Shown here: positions 36,910-45,137 of the stretch, piece by piece
How positions within the stretch are numbered: the first letter of the stretch is position 1
Layout of the letters: every line of letters starts with the position of its first letter
Notes under the pieces: model-generated
Told to the model about the DNA's origin: nothing
Database searches by the model: none
What the model saw: only the letters and a program-made list of their open reading frames with translations
Source of the DNA: Aliirhizobium wenxiniae
Lineage (GTDB): Bacteria > Pseudomonadota > Alphaproteobacteria > Rhizobiales > Rhizobiaceae
NCBI RefSeq assembly: GCF_014201355.1
Contig: NZ_JACHEG010000007.1
Span: 124,001-188,000 of the forward strand
Direction: 5' to 3'
DNA length: 64,000 bases
Position numbers and translations under genes: made by a program

Positions 36910-38514
36910 TTATGGAAGCATCCACGAAAGCACAGGCGTCGTTTGAAGGAAGACGATCGCGCAAAGGACGAGCGTCAGTGCGATGCTCCAGGGAAGCGTC
37001 TTGCGGAAGATGTCCCCTTCGCGTCCGATGATGCCGACCGCAGCAGCGCCAATTGTCAGGCTTTGCGGTGAGATCATCTTGCCGAGCACGCCACCGGAGC
37101 TATTGGCTGCAGCCAGAAGCGACGGTGACAGGCCGGTTTCATGAGCCGCCGCGACCTGCAGAGCACCGAAGAGCGCGTTGGCTGAATTGTCGGATCCGGT
37201 GATCGCCACGCCGATCCAGCCGATGGCCGGCGACAGGAATGCAAACGCATGTCCGGTCGTGGCGAGCCAGCGCCCGAGCGTGATGGTCTGTCCGGAGAAG
37301 TTCATGACGAATGCGACGGCAAGTACGCACAGAACCGTCGGAATGGCCCATTTCAGCTGCTTGAGCGTCGCACCATAGGTCTCGACAGCGGCACCGGCGG
37401 ACACCTTTAGAAAAGGCATCGAGAAGATGCCGGCAATGCCGAGAAGCGTGGCAGTGCCAGGCAGCCAGGGTAGCGACAGCGACGTGCCGATCGCCCCCCC
37501 TGCGGGGCTGGTTATGGCAAGCCCGGGCCAGGCAAACTTGCTGACACCGGCAGACAGCGCCTGAGCGATCGGCCCGATCTGCGAAAGCGTGAAGATCACG
37601 ATGATCGCGACATAGGGCAGGAAAGCGATCGACACGCTGCGGCTGCTGAACGGGATTTTCGAATTCTCCCCTTCACTGACGATGGCGCATTCGATGGTTT
37701 CCTTCGGCTTCCAGACCTGCAGGAAGGCGACGAGTGCCGCGGCCCCGGCAAGCGCTCCCAGAACGTCGGTCAGCGGCACGGAAATCCAGGACGAGCTGAC
37801 GAACTGCGTGACGGCATAGGCAAAACCGGCGACCAGTGCAGGCAACCATGTCTGGCGAAGACCTCTGCCGCCGTCGACGATCCAGACGAGGATCAGCGGA
37901 ATGAACATTGCAAGGATCGGCGTCTGGCGGCCGATGATTGCGCCGAGTTCGTCATAAGGCAGGCCGGATACGGCAGCCAATGTGGTGATCGGCACGCCGA
38001 GTGCCCCGAAGGCAACCGGCGCGGTGTCGGCAACGAGCGCGCAGAGTGCGGCTTTCAGCGGATCCATGCCGATTGCCACCATCATCACGCCGGCAATCGC
38101 GATCGGCGTACCGGCACCGGCAAGCGCCTCGAGCAGGCCACCGAAGCAGAATGCGATGATGATCGATTGCACACGCAGGTCGGTGCTGATCACCCCGAAA
38201 CTGCGCCGCAGGATGTCGAAATATCCCGACTTCACCATCATGTTGTGGATCCAGATGGCGTTGATGATGATCAGGATAATCGGAAGAATACTGAATGCCG
38301 CCCCGTACAGGGCGGAATTGGCGGCCACCGACACCGGCATGCCGTAGATGATGATGGCAACGCCCATCGCGACGATAAGCGAACATAGACCGGAAAGCTG
38401 CGGCGAAAGCCTGAACCCTCCGAGCATGATGAACATCGTCAGAAGCGGCAAAGCCGCAAATATGGAACTCAGCCCGAGCGACTGAGCGACCGGATCATAA
38501 ACCTGTTGAAACAT
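36910..38514 (-). CDS. LctP-family (L-lactate permease-like) transporter
   Basis: 534 residues with about 13 TM segments. LEALAGAGTPIAIAGVMM and the C-terminal SDNSANALFGALQ plus ISPQSLTIGAAAVG segments are hallmarks of the lactate/glycolate permease family. It imports a hydroxy- or other short carboxylate by ion symport. First gene of the cluster with cupin, iron-type ADH and GntR; the dehydrogenase suggests an aldehyde intermediate. Start at ATG 38514 (MFQQVYDP), with GGGGAG about 12 nt upstream; a longer frame to 38562 has no support. Confidence 0.85.
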   Translation of the reverse strand: MFQQVYDPVAQSLGLSSIFAALPLLTMFIMLGGFRLSPQLSGLCSLIVAMGVAIIIYGMPVSVAANSALYGAAFSILPIILIIINAIWIHNMMVKSGYFDILRRSFGVISTDLRVQSIIIAFCFGGLLEALAGAGTPIAIAGVMMVAIGMDPLKAALCALVADTAPVAFGALGVPITTLAAVSGLPYDELGAIIGRQTPILAMFIPLILVWIVDGGRGLRQTWLPALVAGFAYAVTQFVSSSWISVPLTDVLGALAGAAALVAFLQVWKPKETIECAIVSEGENSKIPFSSRSVSIAFLPYVAIIVIFTLSQIGPIAQALSAGVSKFAWPGLAITSPAGGAIGTSLSLPWLPGTATLLGIAGIFSMPFLKVSAGAAVETYGATLKQLKWAIPTVLCVLAVAFVMNFSGQTITLGRWLATTGHAFAFLSPAIGWIGVAITGSDNSANALFGALQVAAAHETGLSPSLLAAANSSGGVLGKMISPQSLTIGAAAVGIIGREGDIFRKTLPWSIALTLVLCAIVFLQTTPVLSWMLP

Positions 38515-38822
38515 TTTCGGCGCGTCTCCCCACGCTGCCCGCAAAGGCGGGCACAAACCCAAAGCCTTGCACCCGCCAAAAACGCCTCCCCTAAAAGCGG
38601 TCCAGGTCGATGAGAAAACTCATCTCATGCAAGATGTGTATACTTATATATCAGTTGGATTTGATCGAAAGTGCGCAAGCCGCCGCAGCCGTGAGGCAAG
38701 TTGACGCTGGGAGACGGTTTGAGATCAAGACAGTCGATATCATTCGGACAGCACGCTAACCGCCCGGAATGTTCGCATATCGCGCAGAGACTAGCGAAGG
38801 AATGAAAAGCGTTAGACGCGGC
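38515..38822. promoter_or_regulatory. Upstream region of the LctP-cupin-ADH cluster
   Basis: The region holds the dyad GATGAG-AAAA-CTCATC (38609-38624) and a GTATAC core (38638-38643) inside an AT-rich patch. The latter resembles GntR/FCD operators (TTGTATACAA type). No gene is seen in the 308 bp. Confidence 0.4.
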
Positions 38823-39335
38823 TCACTGGCTCAGATCGATTCTGCTGGTCACCACAGACTTACCACTTGCCGGGTCGTTATCGATGGTCTGCAACCGCAG
38901 TCGGTTTTCGCCAAGTTTGGCGATTGTCATCGTCGCCTTACGGTCGCCGTTGATATTTCTCGCCCAGCGCACGGCCAGATTTATGGAATCACCCTGCCGG
39001 GTTCCCGAAAGCGAAGATGGCTGGCCCGAAGGCCCTGTGTAGGTTCCGCTATAACGCGTCCCGGAGGCCTTCAGCGCTGCGGAGATGGATCGGCTGACGA
39101 CAGCAAGCGCGCGACAGGAACCCTGCATCGCAAGATCGTCAGCGCCTACCGAAAAATTTACATTACAGCTCACATTGAGGGATCTTCCGCCGATCCGGGT
39201 CAGAACCGTTCCCTTGCCTGACCACTTTCCATCGATGGATTTCAAAAACTCTCCTTCGGCGGCCGTTGCCGAACCGGCCATTCCCAGTGGAAGGACCAAT
39301 GTTGCTGTCAGAATTGCGAGGAACTGCGCATGCAT
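38823..39335 (-). CDS. Secreted hypothetical protein
   Basis: 170 residues starting at ATG 39335, which has GGAGG 5 nt upstream. A Sec signal peptide is clear (FLAILTATLVLPLGMAGSATA, cleavage before AEGEF). The mature part is small, basic and rich in beta-type alternation (GKWSGKGTVLTRIGG, RYSGTYTGPSGQPSSLSG, RLRLQTIDND). It resembles lipocalin-like or DUF-type periplasmic proteins that begin GxWxGxG, but I cannot assign it. Two Cys in the mature chain (near residues 57 and 74) could form a disulfide. Confidence 0.65.
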   Translation of the reverse strand: MHAQFLAILTATLVLPLGMAGSATAAEGEFLKSIDGKWSGKGTVLTRIGGRSLNVSCNVNFSVGADDLAMQGSCRALAVVSRSISAALKASGTRYSGTYTGPSGQPSSLSGTRQGDSINLAVRWARNINGDRKATMTIAKLGENRLRLQTIDNDPASGKSVVTSRIDLSQ

Positions 39336-39605
39336 GACAACCTCCATCAAAAGATGCAGGCCTAACGTTCACTTTCAGTACAAGTTCCCGATGGCCAGAA
39401 CGCGCCAGAGCGCAAGCAGAATATCCGCTGCGCAATTCTTTGCCGGGCAGCAGTCCGACTTAGATCCGGCCATGTTTGTAGAGGCTACGGGAAATCACGA
39501 CATTTATTATCAGCAAATAAGCTGAGCATTAACCAAGCAAAAACCATGGCGTGCAAAATATAGACACATTGTCACATCTCCACTTTTCAGTTCAGGATCT
39601 GCAAG

Positions 39606-40706
39606 ATGATACCGGCACAGGCAGAAAAGCAGCAGCATGCAGCAACGCCCCGTTCAATGCAGGTCATAACTGACGGCATTGGCAATGATCTCGAGCGTTT
39701 CAGCGCCGACAACACTCATGTCGTCAAGCAGATCAAGCTCCTTGCGATCAATGCACTGATCGAAGCTGCGCGTGCCGGCGAGATGGGCAAGGGATTTGCC
39801 GTCGTCGCCAATGAGGTCCAGAGGCTGGCGCAGATCGCCTCCGACATTGCCTCCAAATTCGAAAGCAATGTGCTCGGCCGCATTGGACTGACCCGCAGCA
39901 TGGCCGATTCTCTGGTTCACGAGATGGAGGGCATAAGGCTCACGGATCTTGCGCAGACGCTCGTACAACTGATCGTCCGCAACCTCTTTGAACGCACTGC
40001 CGATGTCCGCTGGTGGGCGACTGATACGGCGCTCTGGCAGGCCCTCAATGATCCGTCCGCCGAGCGCCGCACATTCGCAGCGGAACGCCTGGGTGTCATC
40101 AACCGCTTTTACACCGTCTATCTCGATCTCGTCATGACCGACCTCTCCGGCAAGGTGATCGCCTCGGCCAACCCGAAATTCCAGCGAAAGCTGATTGGTA
40201 CATCGCTGTCGGATGAACCGTGGTTCGCTGCCGCCCGCCGTTGTGCCTCGGGGGACGATTATGTCGTCGATGAGGTGAAGCGCTCCGGTCCGCACGACAA
40301 CCGCACCGCCCTTGTTTATGCCACAGGCATCCGAGATGGGGGAAAAGTCGACGGTGAGCTTTTGGGTACACTCGGCGTCTACTTCGACTGGGAAAACCAG
40401 GGCCAGTCGATTGTCGAGAAAGAAGCAAACCTTCCGCCGCATGTGGCAGACAAGACCATCGTCCTTCTTCTGGACGGAAACAGCCGCGTTATCGCAACGA
40501 CCAATCCCGCCCTGCTGTTCACGCATTTCGCACTTGCCAATCCGGGTGGCCAGTCCGCCGGCAGCTACTATGACAACAGCGGCTCGATCGTCGCCTATGC
40601 CAGGACCCTCGGTTACGAAGATTACGACGGCCTCGGCTGGTATGGTGTGGTCGTTCAGCAGCTGGAAAACGAGAATGACATCCGCATGGCGCTGAATATC
40701 CGGTAA
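39606..40706 (+). CDS. Soluble MCP-tip/Cache protein with inverted domain order
   Basis: 366 residues. Residues 42-77 (IKLLAINALIEAARAGEMGK, then GFAVVANEVQRLA) are the highly conserved hairpin tip of methyl-accepting chemotaxis proteins that contacts CheA/CheW. The rest of the usual long MCP coiled coil is missing. Residues about 150-355 look like a Cache-type sensor (VMTDLSGKVIASANP, SDEPWFAAAR, ALVYATGIRDGG). There is no TM segment or signal peptide, so it should be cytoplasmic, with sensor after signalling tip, the reverse of normal MCPs. Neighbouring genes are unrelated and no che genes are present. Confidence 0.72.
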   Translation: MIPAQAEKQQHAATPRSMQVITDGIGNDLERFSADNTHVVKQIKLLAINALIEAARAGEMGKGFAVVANEVQRLAQIASDIASKFESNVLGRIGLTRSMADSLVHEMEGIRLTDLAQTLVQLIVRNLFERTADVRWWATDTALWQALNDPSAERRTFAAERLGVINRFYTVYLDLVMTDLSGKVIASANPKFQRKLIGTSLSDEPWFAAARRCASGDDYVVDEVKRSGPHDNRTALVYATGIRDGGKVDGELLGTLGVYFDWENQGQSIVEKEANLPPHVADKTIVLLLDGNSRVIATTNPALLFTHFALANPGGQSAGSYYDNSGSIVAYARTLGYEDYDGLGWYGVVVQQLENENDIRMALNIR

Positions 40707-40720
40707 TCCGGGGCTTCCGG

Positions 40721-40966
40721 TCAAAAATCCCAGGGCGAGATAAGGTCGAGCCCGCAAGGCTGGAAATCCTTGATGTTACGGCCGGCCAATCTTCCGCAAT
40801 TGACGAGCGCGATTGCGGCGATCACCCCATCCTGCACGGACATCGAGCCTCCCTTCCGCACGGCTTCATCCATAAATTCAGCATAGGCCAATGCAGCCTG
40901 TTCCGTGACCGGGAATATCGGGGCTGCAAAGCCAGCGCTTCGAACGGAGAGCTGCGGTTCTGCCAT
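40721..40966 (-). pseudogene. Truncated VapC-like PIN-domain toxin remnant
   Basis: The C-terminal part (SVQDGVIAAIALVNCGRLAGRNIKDFQ and ISPW) matches the last half of VapC PIN toxins (usual pattern D..IAAIA...G..LATRN.KDF...G..LINPW). The N-terminal half with the first catalytic Asp is absent. The open frame continues to 41053, but that part does not resemble a PIN N-terminus and runs up to the promoter of the next gene. No antitoxin gene is adjacent. I interpret this as a decayed toxin-antitoxin locus. Confidence 0.6.
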
Positions 40967-41091
40967 ATCACACTCGCTTTCCATGATCAGTTGCCACCAG
41001 GATGGCCGCTGATGGCAAGCTGGCAATATTTTGGCTCTGGCCGCAGCACACATAGGCGCTATCTCAAGCCTGTGAGGATTGAGGAGGCATC

Positions 41092-41469
41092 ATGATCATC
41101 CGTTCCGGAAGCTGCCTGTGCGGAAAGGTCCGCTATAAGGTTAAGTCGGATCCCATTCGCATCGGGCTTTGCCATTGCATGGATTGCCGCAAGGAAAGCG
41201 GTTCGGTCTTTGCCACGTTCGGCATCTGGCCCGCACATGCCTTCGAGGCATCGGGAGAGGTTCACTATTATGAAGGCCGTGGCTTCTGCGTGAACTGCGG
41301 CGCCCGCATCTTTTCCGAACCAGCCGAGGATGAGGTCGAAATCCGGGTCGGCACGCTGGACATGGCTCCGACCGACATCCAGCCAACCTATGAATTATGG
41401 GTAAAGCGCCGCGAAGACTGGCTGGCACCGCTGGATGGCGCCGAACAGTTCGAGGAAGACCGGCTCTGA
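41092..41469 (+). CDS. GFA/CENP-V family zinc protein
   Basis: 125 residues with the zinc-binding pattern of glutathione-dependent formaldehyde-activating (GFA) family proteins: CLCGKVRY (9-16), CHCMDCRK (27-34) and FCVNCGARIF (about 66-75). True Gfa catalyses S-hydroxymethylglutathione formation, but most short members have unproven activity. An AGGAGG RBS lies 5 nt before the ATG. It is monocistronic or weakly linked to the HD gene 73 bp downstream. Confidence 0.82.
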   Translation: MIIRSGSCLCGKVRYKVKSDPIRIGLCHCMDCRKESGSVFATFGIWPAHAFEASGEVHYYEGRGFCVNCGARIFSEPAEDEVEIRVGTLDMAPTDIQPTYELWVKRREDWLAPLDGAEQFEEDRL

Positions 41470-41542
41470 TCCGTATCGCCATTTGTACGTTGCTTTGATA
41501 TGCCTGCTCGCCAGCAGAAAACATGGCACGGTTGAGATCCCG

Positions 41543-41968
41543 ATGACCTACGAAGCACAACTGAAAAAAGCGATCGACATCGCCACGAAGGCGCATGAAG
41601 GACAGTCGAGCAAAACGGGCGGCCCGTTCATCGATCATGTGCGGCGTGTGGCCGAGCATGTAAGGGGAGAGGATGAAACGCTGGTCGCATGGCTTCACGA
41701 CGTCGTCGAAAAGGGCCCCGGCTGGACTTTCGGGCGGCTACGCGAAGAAGGTTTTTCACAAAGGGTCATCGATGCTGTCGATGCGATGAGCAAGCGTGAG
41801 GGCGAGGACTATTTCGACTTCGTCCGCCGTTCGATCGCAAACCCTTTGGCCCGCCCGGTCAAGCGGGCCGACCTCACTGACAATCTCGCTCAGATGCGCC
41901 AGATGGGCGGCGATGGCGGAAAATTTGCCGAGGGCCTTCGCATTCTCGGTGATACCTATCCGGCATAG
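41543..41968 (+). CDS. HD-domain hydrolase (RelA/SpoT- or Mesh1-like)
   Basis: 141 residues, one small HD domain. The metal-binding motif is seen as His in FIDHVRRVAEHV, HD in AWLHDVVE and Asp in RADLTDNL. This layout is like stand-alone (p)ppGpp hydrolases (Mesh1/SAH type) and other small HD phosphohydrolases. It has no synthetase or TGS/ACT domain. Possible role: trimming alarmone or nucleotide pools (inference). Start at ATG 41543; a longer frame to 41435 overlaps the previous gene. Confidence 0.75.
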   Translation: MTYEAQLKKAIDIATKAHEGQSSKTGGPFIDHVRRVAEHVRGEDETLVAWLHDVVEKGPGWTFGRLREEGFSQRVIDAVDAMSKREGEDYFDFVRRSIANPLARPVKRADLTDNLAQMRQMGGDGGKFAEGLRILGDTYPA

Positions 41969-42034
41969 CCGGAACTTTGGCCTGTCTCTTTCGTTGCGGC
42001 GGTTGAACCACTGCCCGAAACGGAAGGATCGCCG

Positions 42035-42814
42035 ATGGAACTTCAGTCGAAAGTCGCCCTGGTCACCGGCGCAGGCTCGGGCATAGGCCGCGCTTCGGCA
42101 ATCAAGCTGGCGGAGGCCGGAGCGGTCGTGGGAGTTCTGGGCCACACGCCCGGCAAACTTCATGAAACAGCCGAATTGATCGAGGCTACAGGCGGCAGAG
42201 CCATTTCTCTGAATGCCGATGTCGCGGACGAAGTAGCTATGCACCACGCCGTGGAAACGCTGGTCGCGGAGACCGGCAGGCTGGATGTGGTGGTGGCGAA
42301 TGCGGGCATAAACGGCGTCTGGGCGCCGATCGATGACCTCAAGCCGGAGGAGTGGGACCAGACAATCCGCGTCAACCTGCGCGGCACCTATTTGACGCTC
42401 AATGCCAGCATTCCACATCTGAAGAGGCAGGGTGGCTCGGTGATTGTTGTGTCGTCCATCAATGGCAATCGCACCTTCAACACGCCGGGTGCAACAGCCT
42501 ATGTCGCGACAAAGGCGGCTCAAGTTGCCATCGTCCAGCAACTGGCGCTTGAACTGGGCCGTCACCGGGTTCGCGTCAACGCGGTCTGTCCGGGCGCTAT
42601 CGAGACCAGCATCAATAACAACACAAAAGTTCGTGGCGAAGACGAGACTGCCGTTCCGGTGGAATTCCCCGCAGGCGACATTCCCATCACCGGCGGCAAG
42701 GCGGGCCAAAGCGACGACGTCGCCTCCGTCATCCTTTTCCTCGCCTCCGACCAGTCGCGGCATGTCACAGGAACTCCGGTTTATGTCGATGGTGGTCAGG
42801 GACTTTTGCGCTGA
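42035..42814 (+). CDS. Short-chain dehydrogenase/reductase
   Basis: 259 residues, classical SDR. Cofactor motif TGAGSGIG (11-18), NAG in VVANAGINGVW, catalytic Ser in VVSSING and YxxxK in AYVATKAA. Asp/Arg usage after strand 2 (VLGHTPGKL) does not clearly select NAD or NADP. Substrate unknown. A CGGAAGGATCG stretch precedes the ATG. It stands between the HD gene and the MarR operon with no shared function apparent. Confidence 0.88.
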   Translation: MELQSKVALVTGAGSGIGRASAIKLAEAGAVVGVLGHTPGKLHETAELIEATGGRAISLNADVADEVAMHHAVETLVAETGRLDVVVANAGINGVWAPIDDLKPEEWDQTIRVNLRGTYLTLNASIPHLKRQGGSVIVVSSINGNRTFNTPGATAYVATKAAQVAIVQQLALELGRHRVRVNAVCPGAIETSINNNTKVRGEDETAVPVEFPAGDIPITGGKAGQSDDVASVILFLASDQSRHVTGTPVYVDGGQGLLR

Positions 42815-42900
42815 CCCGATAAGCTCGCTGACGCGTGAGCAAGCAGAAATTCTTGCGACCTATGCAAATTCTGGAGGCCTGATTTGCGCATGGTCAAGGA

Positions 42901-42961
42901 TTGAAAAGAGATACTTTGGGTGCTAACTAATGTCGTAGACAATCTTAGTGTGCTAACCATT
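42901..42961 (+). promoter_or_regulatory. Promoter/operator region of the marR-emrBA operon
   Basis: TTGAAA (42901-42906) is followed by GTGCTAAC at 42920-42927 and again at 42949-42956. The second copy lies in the small dyad TTAG-TGTG-CTAA (42944-42955). Paired copies in front of a marR gene suggest autoregulation. Confidence 0.4.
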
Positions 42962-43420
42962 ATGCCATATATCGATCAAACAGCCTCGGAATTCCTTGAG
43001 GAGCTGACCAAGGTCAGCCGCAAGATCCGCACGACTTTCAACAAGAAGGTGACCGCCCACGGGCTCACCTATCCCCGTGCGCGTGCGCTTTTCCGTCTGG
43101 CGAAAAAGCAGAACATGACCCAGACGGAGCTCGCCTGCGATCTGGAGCTGGAACAGGCAACGCTTGTGCGCCTGCTTGACCGGATGGAAGAGAACGGGCT
43201 GATCGAACGTCGCCCCGATGCGAACGACCGGCGCGTCAAACTCATCGCACTGACCGAACACGGAGAAGAACAGGCTGCCTTCGTGCGTGCGCTGGCTGAC
43301 CAGATCCGTCACCAGTTCTTTGAAGGCATTGACGAGGCCGAGTTGAAGCAAGCCATCGCACTGATGGAGACCATCTCCGAAAACGTCTCGAATGTGGAGA
43401 TCGATGATGTCCACGCGTGA
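42962..43420 (+). CDS. MarR family regulator
   Basis: 152 residues from ATG 42962. The winged HTH (about 30-110) shows MTQTELACDLELEQATLVRLLDRME (in part) and the wing LIERRPDANDRRVKLIALTEHG (in part), including the DxRR motif that contacts the minor groove. Likely represses its own operon with the EmrB- and EmrA-like genes and is released by phenolic or lipophilic drugs, as for MarR/EmrR. Its stop lies inside the start of the MFS gene (about 14 bp overlap). A GTG at 42920 is an alternative, less likely start. Confidence 0.85.
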   Translation: MPYIDQTASEFLEELTKVSRKIRTTFNKKVTAHGLTYPRARALFRLAKKQNMTQTELACDLELEQATLVRLLDRMEENGLIERRPDANDRRVKLIALTEHGEEQAAFVRALADQIRHQFFEGIDEAELKQAIALMETISENVSNVEIDDVHA

Positions 43421-45101
43421 GGCAACGGCCAGGAACGAAGATCTACAGACAGAACAGCTGGAAACTGCGGCAACCGACGTGCAGGCGCTACCGCCGGCCC
43501 CGGCTCCCGCAAGCCCACCGCCTTTCGTGCCGAAACCGTTACCGATCGCACTTCTTTATGCCCTTACCTCGCTCACGGCCGCCGTCATGCAGGGGCTTGG
43601 CACGGCGATGATCTCGACCAACCTGCAGCAGATCGCCGGACCGCTTGAAGCGACCCAGAACGAAGCTGCATGGCTGATGGCAGCCTATCTCTTCCCGAAC
43701 GCCAGCCTCGGCCTGTTCCTGTTCAAGGTCCGCACCCAATACGGCATCCGCCAGTTCTGCGAGTTGGCGATCATCCCTTACGTGATCGTCAGCCTCGCGC
43801 ATCTGTGGGTCAATGATCTCGGCCTGAGCATCGCACTTCGTTTCTTCGCCGGTGCGGCGGCAGCGCCGATCTCCTCGATGGCCTTCCTCTACATGCTGGA
43901 AATCTTTCCGCCGGAGAAGAAGCTCAATATCGGCCTTTGCCTCGCCCTGATCGGCCTGTCGCTGTCGACGCCGATCGCCGGCCTCATTTCGCCGTCGCTT
44001 CTCGATATTCACGACCTGCGCGGCCTCTATCTCGTCGAGCTCGCCCTGGCGCTGATCGTCTTTGGCCTCATATATATTCTGCCGCTGACATCGCCGCCCC
44101 GCGCAAAGGTCATCTCGTCGATGGACTATGTGAGCTACGGCCTGCTCGCCACATCGATGGGCTGTCTTGCGGTCTTCTTCACCATGGGCCGCCTCTATTG
44201 GTGGCTGGAAGCCAATTGGCTCGCCTGGGTGCTCATCACCGGCATCGTCAGCGGCACGCTCTGCATCATGCTGGAGCTCAACCGCAAGAACAACCTGATC
44301 GACGTGCGCTGGATAGGCTCGTGGGAGATCGTCCACTTCGCCGGCGTGCTGCTTGTTTTCCGCATGCTGCTGACCGAACAGTCGACTGGCGCGATTAATT
44401 TCTTCCGCCAACTCGGCCTGTTCAACGAGCAGATGGCTCACCTCTACTGGGCGGTGCTGATTGCGAGCGTCGCCTCAGGCCTGCTGTGCGCAGTCTTCAT
44501 GAAGCCCGGTCGTGAGGCCGCCATCCATCTGCTCGCATTGATCCTGATTGCCGCCGGCACCTTCATGGACAGCCAGTCGACGGTCCTGACCCGTCCTGAT
44601 CAGATGCTGCTCAGTCAGTCGCTGATCGCCTTCGGCTCGGGCCTCTTCCTGCCGCCAGCCATGGCCGTCGGTTTTGCCGCCGCGCTGAAGAAGGGCCTGA
44701 CCTACATCATCAGCTTCATCGCCGTATTTCTCTTCACCCAGAAAGTCGGCGCCTTCATCGGTAGCGCCTTGTTCGGCAGCTTCGTCACCTGGCGGGAGCA
44801 ATATCATTCCGCCATCCTGACCTCGCGCCTCCTGCCCACTGATCCGCTCGTCGTGCAGCGCATCAACCAGTACGTCTCCGCCTATAGCCGCACCGGCTCG
44901 GATGCTATGCAGCACACGATCCAGGGCACCAGCACCTTCGCCAAGCAGGTCCAGCAGCAAGCCTATGTGCTTGCCTATAACGACGCCTTCTTCGCGACAT
45001 TCGTTCTCGCGGCAGTGGCCATCGGCATGCTGCTGTTTCACATCCTATGGAATAACCGCCACCGGTTCCTGCACAGAGCAGACACCCCGCAAACTGCCTG
45101 A
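43407..45101 (+). CDS. emrB: MFS drug exporter, DHA2 type (EmrB-like)
   Basis: 564 residues with about 14 TM segments after a Pro/Ala-rich cytoplasmic N-terminus (about 1-45). The pattern LQQIAGPLEATQNEAAWLMAAYLFP (in part) is the DHA2 TM1-TM2 region. It exports hydrophobic agents through a tripartite complex with the EmrA-like adaptor encoded 36 bp downstream. GGAG lies 7 nt before the second of two tandem ATGs (43404 and 43407). A long periplasmic loop near the C-terminus (SRTGSDAMQHTIQGTSTFAK) is typical of EmrB relatives. Confidence 0.88.
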   Translation: MSTREATARNEDLQTEQLETAATDVQALPPAPAPASPPPFVPKPLPIALLYALTSLTAAVMQGLGTAMISTNLQQIAGPLEATQNEAAWLMAAYLFPNASLGLFLFKVRTQYGIRQFCELAIIPYVIVSLAHLWVNDLGLSIALRFFAGAAAAPISSMAFLYMLEIFPPEKKLNIGLCLALIGLSLSTPIAGLISPSLLDIHDLRGLYLVELALALIVFGLIYILPLTSPPRAKVISSMDYVSYGLLATSMGCLAVFFTMGRLYWWLEANWLAWVLITGIVSGTLCIMLELNRKNNLIDVRWIGSWEIVHFAGVLLVFRMLLTEQSTGAINFFRQLGLFNEQMAHLYWAVLIASVASGLLCAVFMKPGREAAIHLLALILIAAGTFMDSQSTVLTRPDQMLLSQSLIAFGSGLFLPPAMAVGFAAALKKGLTYIISFIAVFLFTQKVGAFIGSALFGSFVTWREQYHSAILTSRLLPTDPLVVQRINQYVSAYSRTGSDAMQHTIQGTSTFAKQVQQQAYVLAYNDAFFATFVLAAVAIGMLLFHILWNNRHRFLHRADTPQTA

Positions 45102-45137
45102 CGCTCGCAACCTGGCCCAAAACACAAGTCAAAGACC

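Noticed and set aside
38769..39221. A 150-codon plus-strand frame.
   Set aside because: Antisense to the secreted hypothetical gene, which has a strong RBS and a clear signal peptide; the plus frame has neither.
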